DNA of 64,000 nt. Source: Streptomyces cyaneochromogenes. Lineage in GTDB: Bacteria > Actinomycetota > Actinomycetes > Streptomycetales > Streptomycetaceae. The stretch is taken from assembly GCF_003963535.1 (NCBI RefSeq), contig NZ_CP034539.1, positions 10,602,001-10,666,000 of the forward strand. The letters run 5' to 3'. The notes under the pieces are model-generated. The model did no database searches. It was not told the DNA's origin and was given only the letters and a program-made list of their open reading frames with translations. How positions within the stretch are numbered: position 1 is the stretch's first letter; every line of letters starts with the position of its first letter. Made by a program: the position numbers and the translations under genes. Positions 61,752 through 64,000 of this stretch are shown in pieces.

Positions 61752-63841
61752 GCCTGCTCCTTCGGCGTCACGTCTTGCGGGGCGACGACCGCCCGGCCGG
61801 CGCGTCGCTGGCAGAAGTCCTGCCAGTGCGCGTCGTGCCATGTCGTACGGATATCAGCCAGATGACCGGGAACGTCTTCACCCAGTCCGTTCTCCAGCCG
61901 CTGTTTGAAGGCGCGGACGACTTTCTCCGGCAGTGACTGCCAGTGCTCCGCGACCGCGTCCTGAAGCGCCTGCGTGTCGGAGACGCCCTCACGCCGGGGC
62001 CAGATCAGGGCCGGGGTGTGGATCAGGAGTTCCTCCAGCATGAGGTCGAAGTCCTTCGTCGGCAGAGTGCTCACTCCCCACACGCAGCCGCCCATACGAC
62101 GACGGTCGAGTAACTCCTGCAGCGCTTCGACGCTGCTGAGGTCACCGGAGCTGAGCCACGACGGTCCGGCCTGAACCTTGGCCTGCAAGGAGGACAGCAA
62201 CTGGCTCCCAGCGTGCAGCATGTCGTCGAGACTGACGCCGGACGGGGGTGTCAGCAGGCCCGACCAGCGTGTCGTGACGTCGTAGTCGACGCCCAGCATC
62301 CGTCTCTTGCGGACCACTCGCCACTCCTCCGGGGAGGAGTCCAAAAGCAGAAGGGTCGGGACTGACACATCGACCCGCACCAACTGCTCGCCCGCCGCTC
62401 CCAGCCAGGACAGCGCCCACCCTCGGGCATCCTCCAGTGCGGACACCAGGCCAACTCGCCCGGGCTCGCACGGGAATTCTGTTGCGTGCACCACGGCCGA
62501 GCCGAAGAGAAGCGATGCCTCCACACGGGTGACGTCTTCACCGCCGTCGTCGGCGGCGACCAGGACCAGGCGGGGCGTCGCTCCGCTCAGTTCCTTCAGC
62601 CGGCTGTTCAGAGCGATGGTGGCTGCCGATTTGGCCGCCCAGGTGGTCAGTTGCTGCGGAAGAAGATCTGCTGGACTGAGCAGGTGAGCGAGGGCGGCGA
62701 CGAAATGCACCAGTATCCGGTGCTGTCCTGCCGTGGTGATGGCCGACTGGTCGAGGACTGCGTGCTCGACCAGGTCACGCAAGGACGGGCAGGGCACCCG
62801 GACCACCACCTTCAAGGGGAATCCGGCGCGGGCCGCCGCCTTGCGGAGCAAGTCGTCCGTCAGAGCACCCCCGAAGACCTCCTCGAGGACGGCTACGGCG
62901 TATGTGCAGAGGTCCAGATCACGCTCGAACTCCAGGACGCGTTGGACCGCAGGGTGGCCGACACGTTCCTGTTCCAGCCCGCTGAGCCAGTCCGTGAGCT
63001 GTTCCCTGCTGTGGATGCCTTCCGTGCCTTCCAGCGGACGCAGCAGCTTGGCCAGCCTCTCGCACGCGACGGCACCAAGAGAGCCGGCGGAGCGTCGCGC
63101 GGCGGCCTGGGCGTTGCGGGCCAGCCACAGCGATTCACTGTCACCAGGGGTGCCGTCGAAGGTGTAACTGCCGGGCTCCTGGGTGTGGATACGGCCACGC
63201 AGCTCCTTGATCAACTGAGCGTCGACGGTCAGGAACTCCTCAGCATTCGTCACCCCGTGCTCCAGCAGCTCGGCAAGCTGGACACTCAGGTTCATGTCCA
63301 ATGCCGACTGATGTGCGGAAGCAGCGAAAAGAACCGACACGCGCACCGTGCCTTGCTGGACTCCGGCTGTCACGGACTGCGGACCCACCAGTGAGGCGGC
63401 CGCGTGGCAGGTGTCGACGATGACTATCAGGCCATCGAGTCCATTCTCGTTCGTCACCGCACCGATCGTGGACGACACATCCAGTTGGTGGACGAGTCCG
63501 TCCTGCGCGTTTCCCGAGGTGACGAAGTACAGCGGGCCACCGCAGCCACCTACTCCATGGCCCAGCAACGCCAGGACGAGCGGGCCACGGTCCTCCTTCG
63601 CCCGATCGGCTGCCGCGGCGATCGCCGTTCCGACAACCTCTTTGCCCAGGCCAGTGCCCACGAGCAGCGACCCTGCTTCGCCTTCACCCCGGTCGACGCA
63701 GGCACCGAGATCCGGGTCCACCAGCGCGCGGTGAAGACGGCGCGCCGCGTCTTCCAGGCCCGGCAGTTCCTCCGCGCCGCTGCACTGGGCACCCACCACC
63801 AGCACATGGCGGGGTGCCGCTGATGTGGCGAGGCCAGTCAC
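61748..63841 (-). CDS. VMAP protein with N-terminal caspase-like domain
   Basis: From GTG 63841 the 697-residue protein starts with a caspase-like domain: catalytic His95 in A-L-L-G-H-G-V-G and Cys145 in V-I-V-D-T-C-H. A helical middle (about 240-400) follows. The C-terminal ~300 residues have the VMAP-C character: beta-rich sequence with V-S-V-P-T-L-L-L-L, then P-E-E-W-R-V and a Y-D-V-T-T-R-W segment, ending in W-P-R-R-E-G and a helical tail. In VMAP/MoxR/vWA ternary systems the VMAP protein carries the effector and is held inactive until triggered. Its start overlaps the stop of an upstream gene (GTGA), cut by the window edge. Confidence 0.88.
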   Translation of the reverse strand: MTGLATSAAPRHVLVVGAQCSGAEELPGLEDAARRLHRALVDPDLGACVDRGEGEAGSLLVGTGLGKEVVGTAIAAAADRAKEDRGPLVLALLGHGVGGCGGPLYFVTSGNAQDGLVHQLDVSSTIGAVTNENGLDGLIVIVDTCHAAASLVGPQSVTAGVQQGTVRVSVLFAASAHQSALDMNLSVQLAELLEHGVTNAEEFLTVDAQLIKELRGRIHTQEPGSYTFDGTPGDSESLWLARNAQAAARRSAGSLGAVACERLAKLLRPLEGTEGIHSREQLTDWLSGLEQERVGHPAVQRVLEFERDLDLCTYAVAVLEEVFGGALTDDLLRKAAARAGFPLKVVVRVPCPSLRDLVEHAVLDQSAITTAGQHRILVHFVAALAHLLSPADLLPQQLTTWAAKSAATIALNSRLKELSGATPRLVLVAADDGGEDVTRVEASLLFGSAVVHATEFPCEPGRVGLVSALEDARGWALSWLGAAGEQLVRVDVSVPTLLLLDSSPEEWRVVRKRRMLGVDYDVTTRWSGLLTPPSGVSLDDMLHAGSQLLSSLQAKVQAGPSWLSSGDLSSVEALQELLDRRRMGGCVWGVSTLPTKDFDLMLEELLIHTPALIWPRREGVSDTQALQDAVAEHWQSLPEKVVRAFKQRLENGLGEDVPGHLADIRTTWHDAHWQDFCQRRAGRAVVAPQDVTPKEQA

Positions 63842-64000
63842 GGCAGAAGAGCTTCCGCGATCGGCCCGGCCACCTCCGCATGTTCCAGGTACTTAGTAGC
63901 TGTATGGGTCCACAACCCACCGGACTTCACGGGCGCGGTCTGTGCCTTTACCCCTCTGGCGCTCGGCGCGATCCAGTCCGCCAGCCGCGGACGCCCGACC
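63838..64000 (-). CDS. C-terminal part of an upstream gene in the VMAP operon
   Basis: An open minus-strand frame enters from the right edge and ends at TGA 63840-63838, overlapping the VMAP start. The visible 53 residues (including L-A-D-W-I-A-P-S-A-R-G and K-Y-L-E-H-A-E-V-A-G-P-I-A-E-A-L) have normal codon use. The gene is cut by the window, so its family cannot be named. Its coupling suggests a further subunit or an adaptor such as EACC1. Confidence 0.55.
   Translation of the reverse strand, partial: VGRPRLADWIAPSARGVKAQTAPVKSGGLWTHTATKYLEHAEVAGPIAEALLP

Overview
The window is high-GC DNA with GTG/TTG starts, many stop/start overlaps and gene families typical of streptomycetes (XRE-TPR regulators with an NRRDFL segment, EACC1, SAV_2336-type and VMAP-type conflict proteins). 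It is most likely an accessory region of a Streptomyces or close relative. I see no rRNA, tRNA, ribosomal or core-metabolism genes and no CRISPR array.

Layout. 0.3-2.3 kb: a subtilisin-like protease followed by a separate prodomain-like protein. 2.4-7.7 kb: an XRE-type TPR regulator divergent from an asparagine synthetase, a NUDIX hydrolase and a UDP-glucose dehydrogenase broken by an in-frame TGA. 8-13.2 kb: an AraC/GATase1 regulator fused to an unrelated N-terminal region, a membrane protein, a hypothetical protein and a secreted NucA/NucB-like nuclease. 13.2-15.2 kb: a gene-poor stretch with strong hairpins and a palindrome ahead of an XRE-HAD fusion (15.2-17.0 kb). 17-30.5 kb: several P-loop signalling modules: a STAND-TPR pair, a membrane NACHT protein next to an EACC1 + caspase-HTH pair, and a STAND membrane protein whose C-terminus is frameshifted. 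30.7-40.9 kb: a translationally coupled Zn/RHH/UvrD-like trio, then a Wadjet-like SMC system with kleisin, two different small winged-helix (KITE-like) subunits, an SMC ATPase and a Toprim nuclease. 41.0-44.6 kb: a Mu/Tn552-like transposition operon. 45.1-55.0 kb: SbcD, a mini-SbcC and SbcC, divergent from a winged-helix protein (with a truncated tandem copy), a Cas4-like Fe-S nuclease, an unknown protein and an SF1 helicase. 55.4-64 kb: a VMAP ternary conflict system: caspase-VMAP, a MoxR-like AAA+ ATPase and a 1794-residue protein joining a vWA-like domain, an SF2 helicase, a trypsin-like protease, a degenerate cyclase-like region and a degenerate CHAT domain.

How it fits together. From 17 kb onward this looks like a defence island with at least four multi-gene systems. 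The two most unusual are (i) the Mre11-Rad50 (SbcCD) genes beside what looks like a Dna2 split into nuclease, middle and helicase subunits, and (ii) the VMAP system with several effector domains on one polypeptide. The right edge cuts a further gene of the VMAP operon. Several genes between 7 and 30 kb carry a single nonsense or frameshift lesion. These may be real decay or sequencing errors, and raw reads would decide.
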